64,000 nucleotides of DNA from NCBI RefSeq assembly GCF_015687175.1, contig NZ_JADPQG010000005.1, forward strand, positions 186,001-250,000, read 5' to 3'. The notes below the pieces were generated by a model. It made no database searches and was not told where the DNA came from. It saw nothing but the letters and a program-made list of their open reading frames with translations. The DNA comes from Reinekea sp. G2M2-21. Lineage in GTDB: Bacteria > Pseudomonadota > Gammaproteobacteria > Pseudomonadales > Natronospirillaceae. Shown here piece after piece: positions 28,720 through 42,151 of this stretch (its first letter is position 1; each line of letters begins with the position of its first letter). A program made the translations under genes and the position numbers.

Positions 28720-29469
28720 ATGCGAGCACTATGGCGGAACTTTGCGCAAAGTCTGCGAGATTTATTGCCGATTGTGTTGGTGATTCTGTTTTTTCAGTTG
28801 CTGGTACTACGTCAGCCGATGCCCGGTGTCATGGATGTTCTGCTGGGCAGTCTGTTTGTGGTGTTAGGGCTCACTCTGTTCATACAAGGGCTGGAGTTGG
28901 GTCTTTTTCCGGTTGGTGAATCGTTGGCGCATGCTTTCGCCCGCAAAGGCAGTTTGCTGTGGTTGATGATCTTTGCGTTTGCGTTGGGGTTTTCAACCAC
29001 CGTGGCGGAACCGGCGTTGATAGCCGTCGCCGCAGAGGCCGCGGATGTGGCAAGTCTGGGCCAGATGATCGCCAATACCGACACGGCCCGCGCCAGTTAT
29101 GCCTTGGGTTTGCGTATGACCGTTGCGTTCAGCGTCGGCCTGGCCATCGTGATTGGGGTGTTCCGTATTCTTAAAGGCTGGCCGATACATTGGATGATTG
29201 CCGGGGGCTATGTGGTTGTGGTGTTGGTCACCCTGATCGCACCGGAGGAAATCATCGGCATTGCCTACGACAGTGGCGGCGTGACCACGTCCACCATAAC
29301 CGTGCCCTTGGTCACAGCACTCGGTATCGGGCTGGCATCGGCCATTAAAGGCCGTAACCCGATGATTGACGGTTTCGGGTTGATCGCCATGGCGTCTTTA
29401 CTGCCGGTCATCTTTGTCATGCTCTACGGCGTGGTATTAAAACTCAGCAACAGCGGGGTGAGCCTATGA
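28720..29469 (+). CDS. DUF1538 family membrane protein, first paralogue
   Basis: 249 residues with about seven hydrophobic helices. Two conserved blocks mark the family: [16 protein letters not shown] and [17 protein letters not shown], the latter followed by [19 protein letters not shown]. The same blocks recur in the next gene, so the two proteins are paralogous and may form a heteromeric transporter. The function of DUF1538 is, to my knowledge, not established. The ATG at 28720 is chosen (GGGAG 12 bp before); an ATG at 28708 lies too close to that site. Overlaps the next gene by 4 bp. Confidence 0.85.
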   Translation: MRALWRNFAQSLRDLLPIVLVILFFQLLVLRQPMPGVMDVLLGSLFVVLGLTLFIQGLELGLFPVGESLAHAFARKGSLLWLMIFAFALGFSTTVAEPALIAVAAEAADVASLGQMIANTDTARASYALGLRMTVAFSVGLAIVIGVFRILKGWPIHWMIAGGYVVVVLVTLIAPEEIIGIAYDSGGVTTSTITVPLVTALGIGLASAIKGRNPMIDGFGLIAMASLLPVIFVMLYGVVLKLSNSGVSL

Positions 29470-30263
29470 GTGTCCTCTTCGATTTGTGGCATACCTTGCG
29501 TTCAACCCTTGTGGATGTGTTGCCGATCGTTGTATTGATATTCGGTTTTCAGTACTTGGTCATTCGCAAGCCATTGAAGAATTTAACCCAGGTACTCACG
29601 GGCTTTGCGCTGGTGTTGGTCGGGCTCAGTTTGTTTCTGGCCGGGCTGGAGCGTGCGCTGTTTCCGGTGGGGCGACTCATGGCTGAACAATTGACGCATC
29701 TGGACTTCATCGGTGGTGGTGAGCAGCCTGTGACCTGGCAGGCCTATGGGTGGGTTTATTTGTTTGCTTTTGCGATTGGTGCCAGTACCACCATCGCGGA
29801 GCCTTCTTTGATTGCGGTCGCGTTAAAAGCCAACCAGGTGTCCGGTGGTGCCATTGGTGTGTGGGGGCTGCGTTTGGCCGTTGCATTAGGCGTGGCCATC
29901 GGTATTGCGCTGGGCGCCTGGCGTATCGTCACTGGTTTTCCGATCCATTGGTTCATTATTGCCGGCTACTGTGTGGTGATCGTGCAAACGACGTTCGCCC
30001 CTAAAATGATCGTGCCATTGGCGTATGACTCTGGCGGCGTCACGACATCGACCGTGACTGTACCGTTAGTGGCGGCACTGGGCTTGGGGTTGGCCGAAAC
30101 CATACCCGGGCGTAACCCTCTTATTGATGGCTTTGGTCTGATCGCCTTTGCCAGTTTATTTCCCATTATGACCGTCCTGGCCTATGCGCAGTTGTCGCAG
30201 TGGTGGGCACAGCGACATCAATCTCATTCCCGACATCAGAAGGACAGCGACCATGCGCTTTAA
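29466..30263 (+). CDS. DUF1538 family membrane protein, second paralogue
   Basis: 265 residues, again about seven membrane helices with [19 protein letters not shown] and [17 protein letters not shown], then [19 protein letters not shown]. The C-terminal tail is His/Ser-rich ([11 protein letters not shown]) and probably cytosolic. Overlaps the preceding paralogue by 4 bp and the following PII-like gene by 11 bp, so the genes are translated as a unit. Confidence 0.85.
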   Translation: MSVLFDLWHTLRSTLVDVLPIVVLIFGFQYLVIRKPLKNLTQVLTGFALVLVGLSLFLAGLERALFPVGRLMAEQLTHLDFIGGGEQPVTWQAYGWVYLFAFAIGASTTIAEPSLIAVALKANQVSGGAIGVWGLRLAVALGVAIGIALGAWRIVTGFPIHWFIIAGYCVVIVQTTFAPKMIVPLAYDSGGVTTSTVTVPLVAALGLGLAETIPGRNPLIDGFGLIAFASLFPIMTVLAYAQLSQWWAQRHQSHSRHQKDSDHAL

Positions 30264-30603
30264 ACTGTTAATAGCTTTTGTGGAAGACTCAAAGACCGAT
30301 GCCGTCATGAAAGCCGCGCGTGAATCCGGAGCAACCGGCGCGACGGTGATCAATAATGCGCGTGGCGAAGGGGTTAAAACAAAGAAGACTTTTCTGGGCC
30401 TGTCGCTGGAGACGCAGCGTGATGTGGTGTTGTTCCTGGTGGAGCAGAACCTGTCGCGAAAAATTCTGGAACAGATTGCCCGTGTGGGTGAGTTCGACTC
30501 CAGCCCGGGTACAGGCATCGTGTTTCAACTCGATGTCGAAGACGCGCTGGGTGTGTCGCATCAGATTCGGGAACTGGCCGAAAAAGTGGAGGAAGAAATA
30601 TGA
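30253..30603 (+). CDS. PII-like regulatory protein
   Basis: 116 residues with the ferredoxin-like fold pattern of PII (GlnB) proteins: [37 protein letters not shown] at the start, a T-loop region around GVKTKKTFLG, and a B-loop-like SSPGTGIVFQLDVEDALGV. It lacks the GlnB uridylylation segment. PII-like proteins commonly bind adenine nucleotides and sit on a membrane transporter, so it probably gates the DUF1538 pair. The ATG at 30253 has AAGGA upstream. Confidence 0.85.
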   Translation: MRFKLLIAFVEDSKTDAVMKAARESGATGATVINNARGEGVKTKKTFLGLSLETQRDVVLFLVEQNLSRKILEQIARVGEFDSSPGTGIVFQLDVEDALGVSHQIRELAEKVEEEI

Positions 30604-30995
30604 CCGTACGTGCACAAACCTGTCGTGATGTGATGAATCAACGCTATGAAATCGTGGATGGCCTGATGACTGTTGCGGACGCGCTGGTGTTAATGAAAGC
30701 AAATGGCTATCGCAAAGTGATTATTAAAAAACGCGATGAAAACGATGAGTACGGCATGGTGCAATTGTCGGATATTGCCCATGAAGTGATTGCCAAGAAT
30801 CGCTCGCCGGAGCGGGTCAATCTGTACGAGATCATGATTAAACCCTTTATTTCCGTTCGGCCGGATATGAACATTAAATACTGCGCGCGTTTGTTTGATA
30901 TGTACGGCTTGGTGTCGGCGCCGGTCATCGAAAACGAACAGGTAATCGGTGTGGTCAGCCATAACGATATTGTGTTGAACTGGGTTGAGAATTAA
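30600..30995 (+). CDS. Two-CBS-domain regulatory protein
   Basis: 131 residues made of two CBS motifs in tandem: CRDVMNQRYEIVDGLMTVADALVLMKANGYRKVII at the start and YEIMIKPFISVRPDMNIKYCARLFDMYGLVSAPVIENEQVIGVVSHNDIV at the end. CBS pairs bind adenosyl ligands and sense energy state. Starts 4 bp inside the PII-like gene; probably a second control subunit of the DUF1538 system. Confidence 0.88.
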   Translation: MTVRAQTCRDVMNQRYEIVDGLMTVADALVLMKANGYRKVIIKKRDENDEYGMVQLSDIAHEVIAKNRSPERVNLYEIMIKPFISVRPDMNIKYCARLFDMYGLVSAPVIENEQVIGVVSHNDIVLNWVEN

Positions 30996-30998
30996 ACG

Positions 30999-31295
30999 GT
31001 GCAAATGGTTGGGTTCTTCGCCATTTTCTGGAGCGTGCTGTCGGTTTATCTGACTTGGGTATTCGGCAAAGGCATGAGCAGCCCATTGCGTAATCACTTT
31101 TATACGCGTTTCTTTTCCTTGGGTTTGTCGATTGTTCCGGTAGTACTGCGTTTTAACGTCGAGCTGTTCGATACTGGCGATTTCGCGATCTACATGTTTT
31201 TGAATTTTTATGGGCAGTTTTTTGTTGCGCAGATAATAGTGTATTTGTTAAATCGTCGGATTAAGAAAGCAAGGCTGGCGCAGAATGCCGGGTGA
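30999..31295 (+). CDS. Small membrane protein, last gene of the DUF1538 operon
   Basis: 98 residues from GTG at 30999 (96 if the ATG at 31005 is used), with about three hydrophobic segments (FFAIFWSVLSVYLTWVFG, a central IVPVVL stretch, and FVAQIIVYLLN) and a basic C-terminus. No family recognised. Three bp separate it from the CBS gene, so it is likely an accessory subunit of the same system. Confidence 0.7.
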   Translation: MQMVGFFAIFWSVLSVYLTWVFGKGMSSPLRNHFYTRFFSLGLSIVPVVLRFNVELFDTGDFAIYMFLNFYGQFFVAQIIVYLLNRRIKKARLAQNAG

Positions 31296-31393
31296 TGAAC
31301 TCAAAGAACCGTTAACAGACCGAGCAATGAAGTCCGATTTTCTTCAGAGGTGCCCTGGGTTCCAAGCGCAAATCTGCACGTCAGCGGTTTCGA

Positions 31394-31416
31394 TGACCCG
31401 CATCGCTCGCGGGTCA
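31394..31416. terminator. Possible bidirectional hairpin between convergent genes
   Basis: TGACCCGC (31394-31401), loop ATCGCTC, GCGGGTCA (31409-31416). No T tract on either strand, but it sits where the DUF1538 operon and the OmpA-like gene converge. Confidence 0.4.
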
Positions 31417-31432
31417 CCGACATAAAACACGG

Positions 31433-32551
31433 TTATTTCAAAATCTTCGTTTTAAATTGGTTTGGCAGCAAAATCACTTCAATGCGTCGGTTTTGCTGGC
31501 GCGAAGCAGCGTCCGTTTCTTCAACCAACGGCCGCGTGTCGGCATAGCCAACGGCTTGCAGCTGTTGCGCGGGAATGCCTTTTTTCAGCAACTCACGCAC
31601 CGCCGAAGCGGCACGGGCGGCGGACAGCTCCCAGTTCGTCGGGTAGACCAACCGGGTGGAGGCGGATATTTTTCGACTGTCGGTATGCCCCTGAATACTG
31701 ATCAGATGATTGGGGAAACTCTGCAGCGCGTCGGCCAATACATTAAGTGAGTTGAGTCCGTCGCTGTTCAGCTCGGCTGAGCCGGATGCAAACAGAATAC
31801 TCTCGGGCAGCTTAATCGCGGTGGTGCCATCTTCCAGCTGTGTCACCAGTTTTTCTTTTTCCTGATTCAGCTTCGCCAGTTGATCCTGAAGCTTGTTTTC
31901 CAGTTGGGCCATCGCCTCTGTTTCTGCGGCCATTTCGGTTTTCAGCCGTTCAATGGTCTCAGTGTAGGTTTCATTTTCGGCTTGCTTTAAGGCCAGTTGC
32001 TCTCGCGCCGCCAGATAGAGCTCTTCTGTCGTCGCAGCTTCGCTTAATTCACCCTGTAAGCGGTTCAGTGTGGTTTGATACTCCGCAAGTGTTTGCTGTG
32101 CTGCAGCGGCTTGTTCACGGGCCGTTTCGGCTTCCTTCACGGCGGTGTCGAGCTGTGACTGTGCGGTGGACAATTGCTCGGTCAATTCGTCAACCTGCGT
32201 TTGTAGCGTCTGTTTTTCTGCTTCCAGCGTGGTGATTTGCGTGGCGCTGTCGTCGTTGGCGTTATTCAATTGGGTAAGGCGGCGGTTGGCTGTTTCATAT
32301 TGGGCTTCTATCTGGCTCAGGCTTGCCAGCGCATTGTCCAATTGCCCCTGCAGTGTTTGTTTTTCCTGCTCACTGCGTTGCAGATTGCGCTCGGTGGTGC
32401 GCTGCAGCGTCTGCGCACGGGTCAGGTCCGCGTTAAGCTGATCGTTTTGACTGGCGGACTGAAAATAAAACCAGGCGGTGGCACTGCCCGCGATAAAAAG
32501 TATCGCGCTGAAGGTCCATGCGACCCACCCCTGCTGGTGTGTACGGCTCAT
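31433..32551 (-). CDS. Envelope protein: membrane anchor, long coiled coil and OmpA/MotB-type domain
   Basis: 372 residues. A single N-terminal helix (about 9-30) precedes roughly 190 residues of heptad-rich Gln/Glu/Leu sequence (about 35-225), a long periplasmic coiled coil. The C-terminal 130 residues are an OmpA-like peptidoglycan-binding domain: LPESILFASGSAELN, ISIQGHTDSRKIS, NWELSAARAASAVRELL and QQNRRIEVIL. The coiled coil would span from inner membrane to cell wall. The ATG at 32551 has GAGGTGA upstream; an in-frame GTG at 32557 lacks it. Single gene. Confidence 0.88.
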   Translation of the reverse strand: MSRTHQQGWVAWTFSAILFIAGSATAWFYFQSASQNDQLNADLTRAQTLQRTTERNLQRSEQEKQTLQGQLDNALASLSQIEAQYETANRRLTQLNNANDDSATQITTLEAEKQTLQTQVDELTEQLSTAQSQLDTAVKEAETAREQAAAAQQTLAEYQTTLNRLQGELSEAATTEELYLAAREQLALKQAENETYTETIERLKTEMAAETEAMAQLENKLQDQLAKLNQEKEKLVTQLEDGTTAIKLPESILFASGSAELNSDGLNSLNVLADALQSFPNHLISIQGHTDSRKISASTRLVYPTNWELSAARAASAVRELLKKGIPAQQLQAVGYADTRPLVEETDAASRQQNRRIEVILLPNQFKTKILK

Positions 32552-32597
32552 GTTCACCTCGACGTTGAGAATGTATCAAATCAGTATAGGAAGGGAT

Positions 32598-32801
32598 TCA
32601 GTCTTTCGCTGCTTTGTTTTTGGCCGCATCGCTGAACGTGGATTGCGCTTTTTCAACACAGGCACGGCAGATACAAGCTTTATTCTTCGCGGCAGGGGGT
32701 ACTTGCGCCACTAACTCAGTGGGAATATCGGTTTGAAAACACCAGCACTGCTCATTGGCAGTGCAGTGGTTTTCCTGTTGGCACAATGGACAGGTTGTCA
32801 T
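32598..32801 (-). CDS. Small cysteine-rich protein (CWC-type)
   Basis: 67 residues with CPLCQQENHC, then CWCF, then CICRACVEKA: eight cysteines in short pairs, suggesting a bound zinc ion. The C-W-C motif is the mark of a small family of bacterial Cys-rich proteins of unknown role. The ATG at 32801 (MTTCPLC) is favoured over 32813 by family pattern. Between the aru operon terminator and the OmpA-like gene, same strand. Confidence 0.75.
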   Translation of the reverse strand: MTTCPLCQQENHCTANEQCWCFQTDIPTELVAQVPPAAKNKACICRACVEKAQSTFSDAAKNKAAKD

Positions 32802-32805
32802 ATCG

Positions 32806-32838
32806 AAAAGCACCGAGCCATGAAATGGCTTCAGTGCT
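32806..32838 (-). terminator. Likely terminator of the aruCFGDB operon
   Basis: On the minus strand AGCAC..AGCCAT pairs with ATGGCT..GTGCT (small internal bulge, loop TTC), followed by TTTTC. It begins 13 bp after the aruB stop. Confidence 0.65.
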
Positions 32839-32850
32839 CGGAGCCTCTAG

Positions 32851-36703
<3,853 letters not shown>

Positions 36704-36714
36704 AGGGAATCTCC

Positions 36715-37728
36715 TTACAACGGTGAATAGGCGACTTGATCGCCTTCACGGATATTAAGTGCATGTGCAACATCCAAAGGAATACGGATGCTGTCGCCTA
36801 TACCATCGACCAATGTGGTGATGGCGCATCGGAAATTATGGGCCGATTGATTGCTGATTAAATATTTCATACCCCCGATTACTTCCGACGGTTTTGCATT
36901 TTTAAAACGGATGTTGCTGTAAGTATGAGTGTATTTCAGTTGACCTTTCAGAACCGGTCCGCCATCGAATGGGTCGATGAATTTCGATTTGTGAAACCCT
37001 TCCCGATACAGCAGTTGACAGGTGCGATTCGCAGCAGCGTGGTTCTGCGCAATGTTGGCCGCAGCTTCTTCCGGCAACAGTGGAACATATACAGGATGCT
37101 GCGGGATCAATTCTGACATGAAGGTTTTGCTTTTCACTGAGCAGTAATAATCGGCCGTGAGAAAATCCAGATCAAAGAAACGTCGGCCAACCGCATCCCA
37201 GAACGGGCATACACCTTTGTCATCAAAAATGCCCTGAATCTCGACGATGATTTCCTGATTAAAGCGATCCGGGTTGGCCGCCATGTACATGAAACGCGCC
37301 CGTGACAGCAGGTCGAAGCCATCGGTATCACGCATCTGAGGGTCGATCGAGAACGAGCGCAGCAAGGTACGGCCGGTTAATTCGTGCGACAGAAATAACA
37401 CCGGTACTTTAGAGCTGATGTTCAAATGGTGCGAGGCATGCACAATTTCATCGAGCCGGTAATTGAAAAACGGGTAACCATTCCCCGCTTCGGTGTCTAT
37501 GCCGGAGGTGCCGTGCAATTCGCCCGTATCGGTATCTTCCAGTACAAACAGGAATGAGGCTGGGCCATCGCCATCGATACCGGAACGAAAACCATCATCG
37601 GATTCGCTGATCTTTTCAGACAGTTTATCCCGCTCTTTGGGTAACGTAGTGACCCGAGCGTCTGTGTCGTTGAGCAACCGTTCGATGCCGGTTAAATCAA
37701 CAAACGTTGAGGGGCGAACGACGAGCAT
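36715..37728 (-). CDS. aruF: Arginine N-succinyltransferase, alpha subunit (AruF-like)
   Basis: 337 residues, same AstA family as aruG (about 11 bp downstream): MLVVRPSTFVDLTGIERLL at the start, SFSIDPQMRDTDGFDLLSRARFMYMAANPDRF, CPFWDAVGRRFFDLDF, FIDPFDGGPVLKG. The ATG at 37728 with AAGGGAA upstream is chosen over an in-frame ATG at 37758. Operon position between aruC and aruG matches Pseudomonas. Confidence 0.93.
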   Translation of the reverse strand: MLVVRPSTFVDLTGIERLLNDTDARVTTLPKERDKLSEKISESDDGFRSGIDGDGPASFLFVLEDTDTGELHGTSGIDTEAGNGYPFFNYRLDEIVHASHHLNISSKVPVLFLSHELTGRTLLRSFSIDPQMRDTDGFDLLSRARFMYMAANPDRFNQEIIVEIQGIFDDKGVCPFWDAVGRRFFDLDFLTADYYCSVKSKTFMSELIPQHPVYVPLLPEEAAANIAQNHAAANRTCQLLYREGFHKSKFIDPFDGGPVLKGQLKYTHTYSNIRFKNAKPSEVIGGMKYLISNQSAHNFRCAITTLVDGIGDSIRIPLDVAHALNIREGDQVAYSPL

Positions 37729-37790
37729 GTTGAGTTCCCTTAGTAAAAAGAAGGCCACTGTTGTGACCTTGTTTGCTGTTTCGTGTGATA

Positions 37791-37814
37791 CACCGGGCCT
37801 GAATCGGCCGGGTG
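37791..37814. other. Intercistronic hairpin between aruC and aruF
   Basis: CACCGGGCC-TGAATC-GGCCGGGTG, nine-base arms with one mismatch, within the 100-bp gap. It may stabilise or process the polycistronic mRNA, or partially terminate; no T tract on the minus strand. Confidence 0.4.
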
Positions 37815-37828
37815 CATCGGGTACTTCG

Positions 37829-39043
37829 TTATTGTGCGATTACCTTGGCGATCGCCGCGTCCAGCATAGCCAGTCCCGCATCAATATCGGCATCGGGAAT
37901 GATCAGGCTTGGTGCAAAACGCAGAACATTAGGTCCCGCTACCAGCATCATCAGGCCTTCTTCCAGTGCCGCGGAGACAAAATCTTTCGCCTTGCCGTGC
38001 CACTGTTCGGTCAACTCGATACCGATCAACAAGCCAAGGCCGCGAACTTCTTTGAAAATACTGTATTTTTCATTTATGGCGGCCAAGCCGGCCTTGTAGC
38101 GATCTGCTTTCGCTGAAACCGCGGCCAATACGCCCGGCTTGGTCAATTCTTCGATGACCGCCAACGATACGGAGCAGCCCAGCGGGTTGCCGCCGTAGGT
38201 TGAGCCATGAGTGCCAAAGGCCAGGCTCGGTGCCACTGCATCAGTACACAGCATAGCCCCGATTGGGAAACCGCCACCGAGGGCCTTGGCCGAAGACAGA
38301 ATGTCCGGAGTTACGCCATAACGCTGATAAGCGTACAGATGACCGGTACGGCCCACGCCCGTTTGCACTTCGTCGAAAATCAACAGGGCGTTGTGTTCAT
38401 CACACAACTGACGTACACCTTCCAGATAGGCCTGAGTTGCAGGTGTCACTCCGCCTTCGCCTTGAATCGGTTCCACAATGACCGCCGCAGTGCGATCTGA
38501 AATCTGAGCACGTAACGCATCCAGATCGTTATAAGGAACGTGGCTGATGCCGCCTGGCGTCGGTTCAAAACCTTCTTTGTATTTTGCCTGACCACCAACA
38601 GAGACCGTAAACAGCGTACGGCCGTGGAATGAGCTGAGTGTGGAAATGATTTCGTGCTTTTCTTCACCGTAGTTAACGAACGCGTGGCGGCGAGCCAGTT
38701 TTAAGGCTGCTTCGTTGGCTTCCGCACCGGAATTACAGAAGAAGACTTTGTCTGCAAAGGTCAGTTCAGTCAGCTTTTTCGCGAGTGCCAGTGCGGGCTC
38801 GTTGGTCATGACGTTTGATAAGTGCCAAAGCTTTTGACCCTGCTCGGTCAGGGCTTTAACCAACGCCGGGTGTGCATGACCCAGGACATTCACCGCAATG
38901 CCGCCGGCGAAATCGATATACTCGCGGCCATCCTGATCCCAGATGCGTGAACCTTCACCCTTGACCGGGATAATCTTGCCCGGTGCATAGTTGGGAACCA
39001 TTACTTGATCAAACAGATCGCGAGTTGTTTCAGTCATGTTCAT
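37829..39043 (-). CDS. aruC: Succinylornithine/acetylornithine aminotransferase
   Basis: 404-residue class III PLP aminotransferase. Motifs: [49 protein letters not shown] and [16 protein letters not shown] with the PLP-binding Lys. As first gene of aruCFGDB it converts succinylornithine plus 2-oxoglutarate to succinylglutamic semialdehyde plus glutamate; the same enzyme often also serves arginine synthesis (argD). Start 39043, or 6 bp later at 39037. Confidence 0.95.
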   Translation of the reverse strand: MNMTETTRDLFDQVMVPNYAPGKIIPVKGEGSRIWDQDGREYIDFAGGIAVNVLGHAHPALVKALTEQGQKLWHLSNVMTNEPALALAKKLTELTFADKVFFCNSGAEANEAALKLARRHAFVNYGEEKHEIISTLSSFHGRTLFTVSVGGQAKYKEGFEPTPGGISHVPYNDLDALRAQISDRTAAVIVEPIQGEGGVTPATQAYLEGVRQLCDEHNALLIFDEVQTGVGRTGHLYAYQRYGVTPDILSSAKALGGGFPIGAMLCTDAVAPSLAFGTHGSTYGGNPLGCSVSLAVIEELTKPGVLAAVSAKADRYKAGLAAINEKYSIFKEVRGLGLLIGIELTEQWHGKAKDFVSAALEEGLMMLVAGPNVLRFAPSLIIPDADIDAGLAMLDAAIAKVIAQ

Positions 39044-39371
39044 ATCTCTTTTCGATGGTGGCTTTGTTAGTCAGTTGCGTCACAGGCAAGCGTTGACCGA
39101 ATGCCGTTTATTCTAGGAAAACCAGCTCATAAGTGCTTACGGGGACGCGACAGAGGATTATAGGCTAACACCGCTTGAAAGTATTGCGGTGGGCTTTGGC
39201 TGAAAGCGGGGGTCGCTTAACGGAAAAGGTGGTCAGTGAGTGATCAGAAGGAACCTTGCCGTTCGACGAGGCCCCAGGGGTTGGCTGTGTGGGCTTGAGA
39301 ATTGGCGTGCTGATAATTTCAAACGATCAGGGTAATGGCATGAATCGATATGCGATTATTTCCGGCAATTT
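39044..39371. promoter_or_regulatory. aru operon upstream region with a possible promoter and ArgR half-site
   Basis: 328 bp, non-coding. On the minus strand a TATAAT lies at 39162-39157. Immediately downstream, TGTCGC-N8-AA-N5 (39152-39132) matches the half-site consensus described for the AraC-type ArgR of Pseudomonas aeruginosa. A weaker TGACGC-N8-AA lies about 70 bp further. No convincing -35 box is seen. If real, the ArgR site overlaps the transcription start. Confidence 0.4.
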
Positions 39372-40562
39372 TCAAATGGGCTCAATGGTTTCCTCCTGTG
39401 ATTGTTCAATTGGCAGAAAAATACGGAACTCAGTGCCCGTTCCTTCAATACTGGATACTTTAATGTCGCCATGGTGGCGATCTATAATTGAGCGGGTAAT
39501 GGCCAAACCAATCCCCGTGCCTTTACCAACCGGTTTAGTGGTGAAAAAGGGATCGAACACTTTCTTGATAATGTCTTTGGGAATGCCTTTTCCTGTATCT
39601 TGTAAGGTAATGCTTACCTTTTCGCCGATCAGCTTCGTTGCAATGGTAATGGTTCCAAATTCTTCAATAGCGTGGCACGCATTTACAATGATGTTGACGA
39701 ATACCTGATTTATCTGTGAAGGGATGCAGGAAATCAATGGAATTTCTTCTAGCTCCGTAATGACTTCTGCTTTGTATTTTATTTCGTTACGTAACAAATT
39801 GATGCTGGATGACAGCAGCTGATTAATGTCCGTCTGTTCAAATTTCATATCGCCAACATGGGCGTAGTCCTTGAGATCTTTTACTATCTCCCGAATGCGG
39901 TTTAATCCTTCAAGTGACTCTGTGGAGATATCTCTAAGATCCGACATGAACTGAAACAGTTTCGTCGCGGATTTCCAGCGGGTATAGGTTAACAAGGCAG
40001 CGCCGGACTCATCTTCTGCGCAATCAGCTTCCAGTTTCTTCAATTCACTTTCAATTCTTTCAACATACTTTTCAGTAAGATTTGTATTGGACGTGACAAA
40101 ACCAACTGGGTTATTGATTTCGTGAGCGACACCAGCAGCCAGCTGACCGAGTGCAGCAAGTTTCTCCGATTGGAAAAGTTGGGTTTGCGCCGACTCTGCT
40201 CGCTTTGTTTGCTTCGAAAGGTTCAAAAGCAAGGCAATTCGATGCAATAAAATGCCTCCATGAATGGGTCTGCGGACGAAGTCAGTAGCAACGAGTTCAA
40301 CCAGCCCGTCGCGACTAATGACATCATCGTTTTCTATCAGTTGAATAACGGGTATTGAATTGCCAGACGATTTGCCAAAGTCGAAAAATCTATTGAGTGC
40401 TAGTGACGTATCAGTCACAATAAGCTGCACGTCGAAATTTACGACACTTTCGGAGAATTCAGAAAAACTGGAAAACGAAATGACGGAATAATCCTTTGAT
40501 AAGAGGGTTTTTATGAATACTCGATCTTCAGTGTTGTTGTCGATCAATGCTATTTTATCCAT
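39372..40562 (-). CDS. Sensor histidine kinase with N-terminal receiver-like domain
   Basis: 396 residues, cytosolic. Residues 1-115 look like a receiver domain with Asp51 in LIVTDTSLAL, but the second acidic position is NNTED, so it may be degenerate. A coiled coil leads to the dimerisation/phospho-acceptor helix LAAGVAHEINNPVGFV (His147), then the HATPase domain with NIIVNACHAI (N box), DTGKGIP (G1), FDPFFTTKPVGKGTGIGLAI (F/G2). The ATG at 40562 has AAGGAG nine bases upstream; it overlaps the preceding kinase gene by 8 bp. Confidence 0.9.
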   Translation of the reverse strand: MDKIALIDNNTEDRVFIKTLLSKDYSVISFSSFSEFSESVVNFDVQLIVTDTSLALNRFFDFGKSSGNSIPVIQLIENDDVISRDGLVELVATDFVRRPIHGGILLHRIALLLNLSKQTKRAESAQTQLFQSEKLAALGQLAAGVAHEINNPVGFVTSNTNLTEKYVERIESELKKLEADCAEDESGAALLTYTRWKSATKLFQFMSDLRDISTESLEGLNRIREIVKDLKDYAHVGDMKFEQTDINQLLSSSINLLRNEIKYKAEVITELEEIPLISCIPSQINQVFVNIIVNACHAIEEFGTITIATKLIGEKVSITLQDTGKGIPKDIIKKVFDPFFTTKPVGKGTGIGLAITRSIIDRHHGDIKVSSIEGTGTEFRIFLPIEQSQEETIEPI

Positions 40563-42141
40563 GAACGATAACTCCTTTGTCAAAAGAAATGGTCATCAGT
40601 GTGCCTTGGCCAAATACAGACGTTGCTTTCATTCGACCTCCTGCGAGTTGAATAAGATTGTTGCTTAAGGAGAGCCCTAAGCCGAGTCCATCTCCAGGTG
40701 CCTTCGTCGTAAAGAACGGGGTGAATATTCGATCAATATCCTCAGGTTTTATACCGTGACCGTTGTCTTGAACGCTAACGATTAGCGCAGTATCGGTACA
40801 CTCAATTTTGACTTCGATAAATGCGCGTTTAATTGACTTAACGGCGCTAAGACTGTTTTCGAGCACGTTCTCGATTGCCAAGGTAAATATCTGCAGTGGC
40901 AACATGACTTCCAGATCTTTCATCGGGTTGTTAAAACGAATTTGGACATGTTCATTGTCTATCCCCATAACAGCAAACTCGATGGCATTCTGCAGATTAA
41001 AAGCCTGCGGTACCTCATCTGCCAGTTTATTTAGGGGTTGTAACATGCTAATAATGTTGGAAACGCGATCCAGTCCTTCGACAGACTCATCAATCACGGC
41101 ATCTATTTCATTTAGCATCGTTAAAGATTGTCGCTTTTGAAAACTATCCTCCTGGCTTAATTCTGACAGAATTTTAGTGCTTACTTTACCTATAAAGCTC
41201 AAATTGCTTCGAATAAAACCAATAGGATTGTTGATTTCATGTGCTATGCCTGCGGTGAAACTAGCCAACGCCTTGCTCCGCTCTGTATTTATTAAGTCCG
41301 CCTGCGTGTGAGTCAGAGCTTGAATGGTGTTTTGCAGTTCTGCAGTCTTTTCTTTAATTTGCCTTTCCAAGGATTGGTTTAACAGCCTCAACTTGTCTTC
41401 ATTCTTCCGCCTAATGAGCCATTGACCGACCAGCGTCGCGAAATGTCCGATTTGTAACCGAAGCCAGGAATCGATAGGTCGATGATGTACCAAATTATCA
41501 CAACAAAACCACCCCAATGGTTCTTTACCATAGTAGATTGATACTATCGCATTCCAGCCTTTGCCGACTGATTTTCCATAGTCCAAAAGGTCGACATCTT
41601 CCTTTATGATTAAGACGCCTTTCTTCAGCAATGCTTCTTTCATCCAAGGGCTGTCGTTCAGCGGGAGTGATAGGTCCGATTCATCGACAATATTTCCCTG
41701 TACATCGGTTCCCCACGTGCCGATTATCCGTTCTTGATTCGGTGAAAAAAGAAGCAATCCGGCGCGATCTATGCCCAATATGTCTTTGGCGAACTTCACG
41801 GTGTGAAAACAAAGCTCATTTTCGGATTCACAATGATCGAAAACCTTGCCGGCCAGCGTGAACGCTTCCAGTGTTTTGGCTTCATCCGATAACACACTTT
41901 CCGCTAAGCTCAGAACATATAGATCAGCATGTTTGTCGATAGGCAACAACTCCAGCGTGTAATTCTGATTTTCAATTTGGAAGTTTCTCTGGTCCTCCCA
42001 AGTTCTTTTTTGTTCGATAATATGGTTGTAATTCGACTTGCACATGGTTTCTTCAGGATCAGAACCGGCGTTCAGAAGCTGTGTGACTTGGCGATTGTGG
42101 TGGTCAACTTTCAGATAAAGGTTCTTCATACTTCGAATCAT
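40555..42141 (-). CDS. Sensor histidine kinase with GAF-like domain
   Basis: 528 residues from the ATG at 42141; other possible starts are TTG 42195 and ATG 42129, and no site has a clear Shine-Dalgarno. An N-terminal PAS-like segment (to about 95) is followed by a GAF-like domain (about 100-250), a coiled coil, and ASFTAGIAHEINNPIGFIRSN with the phospho-acceptor His. The ATPase part has DNGHGIKPEDI, IFTPFFTTKAPGDGLGLGLSL. No membrane span. Its catalytic region is close to that of the next kinase gene, so the pair may be a duplication. Confidence 0.88.
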   Translation of the reverse strand: MIRSMKNLYLKVDHHNRQVTQLLNAGSDPEETMCKSNYNHIIEQKRTWEDQRNFQIENQNYTLELLPIDKHADLYVLSLAESVLSDEAKTLEAFTLAGKVFDHCESENELCFHTVKFAKDILGIDRAGLLLFSPNQERIIGTWGTDVQGNIVDESDLSLPLNDSPWMKEALLKKGVLIIKEDVDLLDYGKSVGKGWNAIVSIYYGKEPLGWFCCDNLVHHRPIDSWLRLQIGHFATLVGQWLIRRKNEDKLRLLNQSLERQIKEKTAELQNTIQALTHTQADLINTERSKALASFTAGIAHEINNPIGFIRSNLSFIGKVSTKILSELSQEDSFQKRQSLTMLNEIDAVIDESVEGLDRVSNIISMLQPLNKLADEVPQAFNLQNAIEFAVMGIDNEHVQIRFNNPMKDLEVMLPLQIFTLAIENVLENSLSAVKSIKRAFIEVKIECTDTALIVSVQDNGHGIKPEDIDRIFTPFFTTKAPGDGLGLGLSLSNNLIQLAGGRMKATSVFGQGTLMTISFDKGVIVHG

Positions 42142-42151
42142 GACCAGTTGG

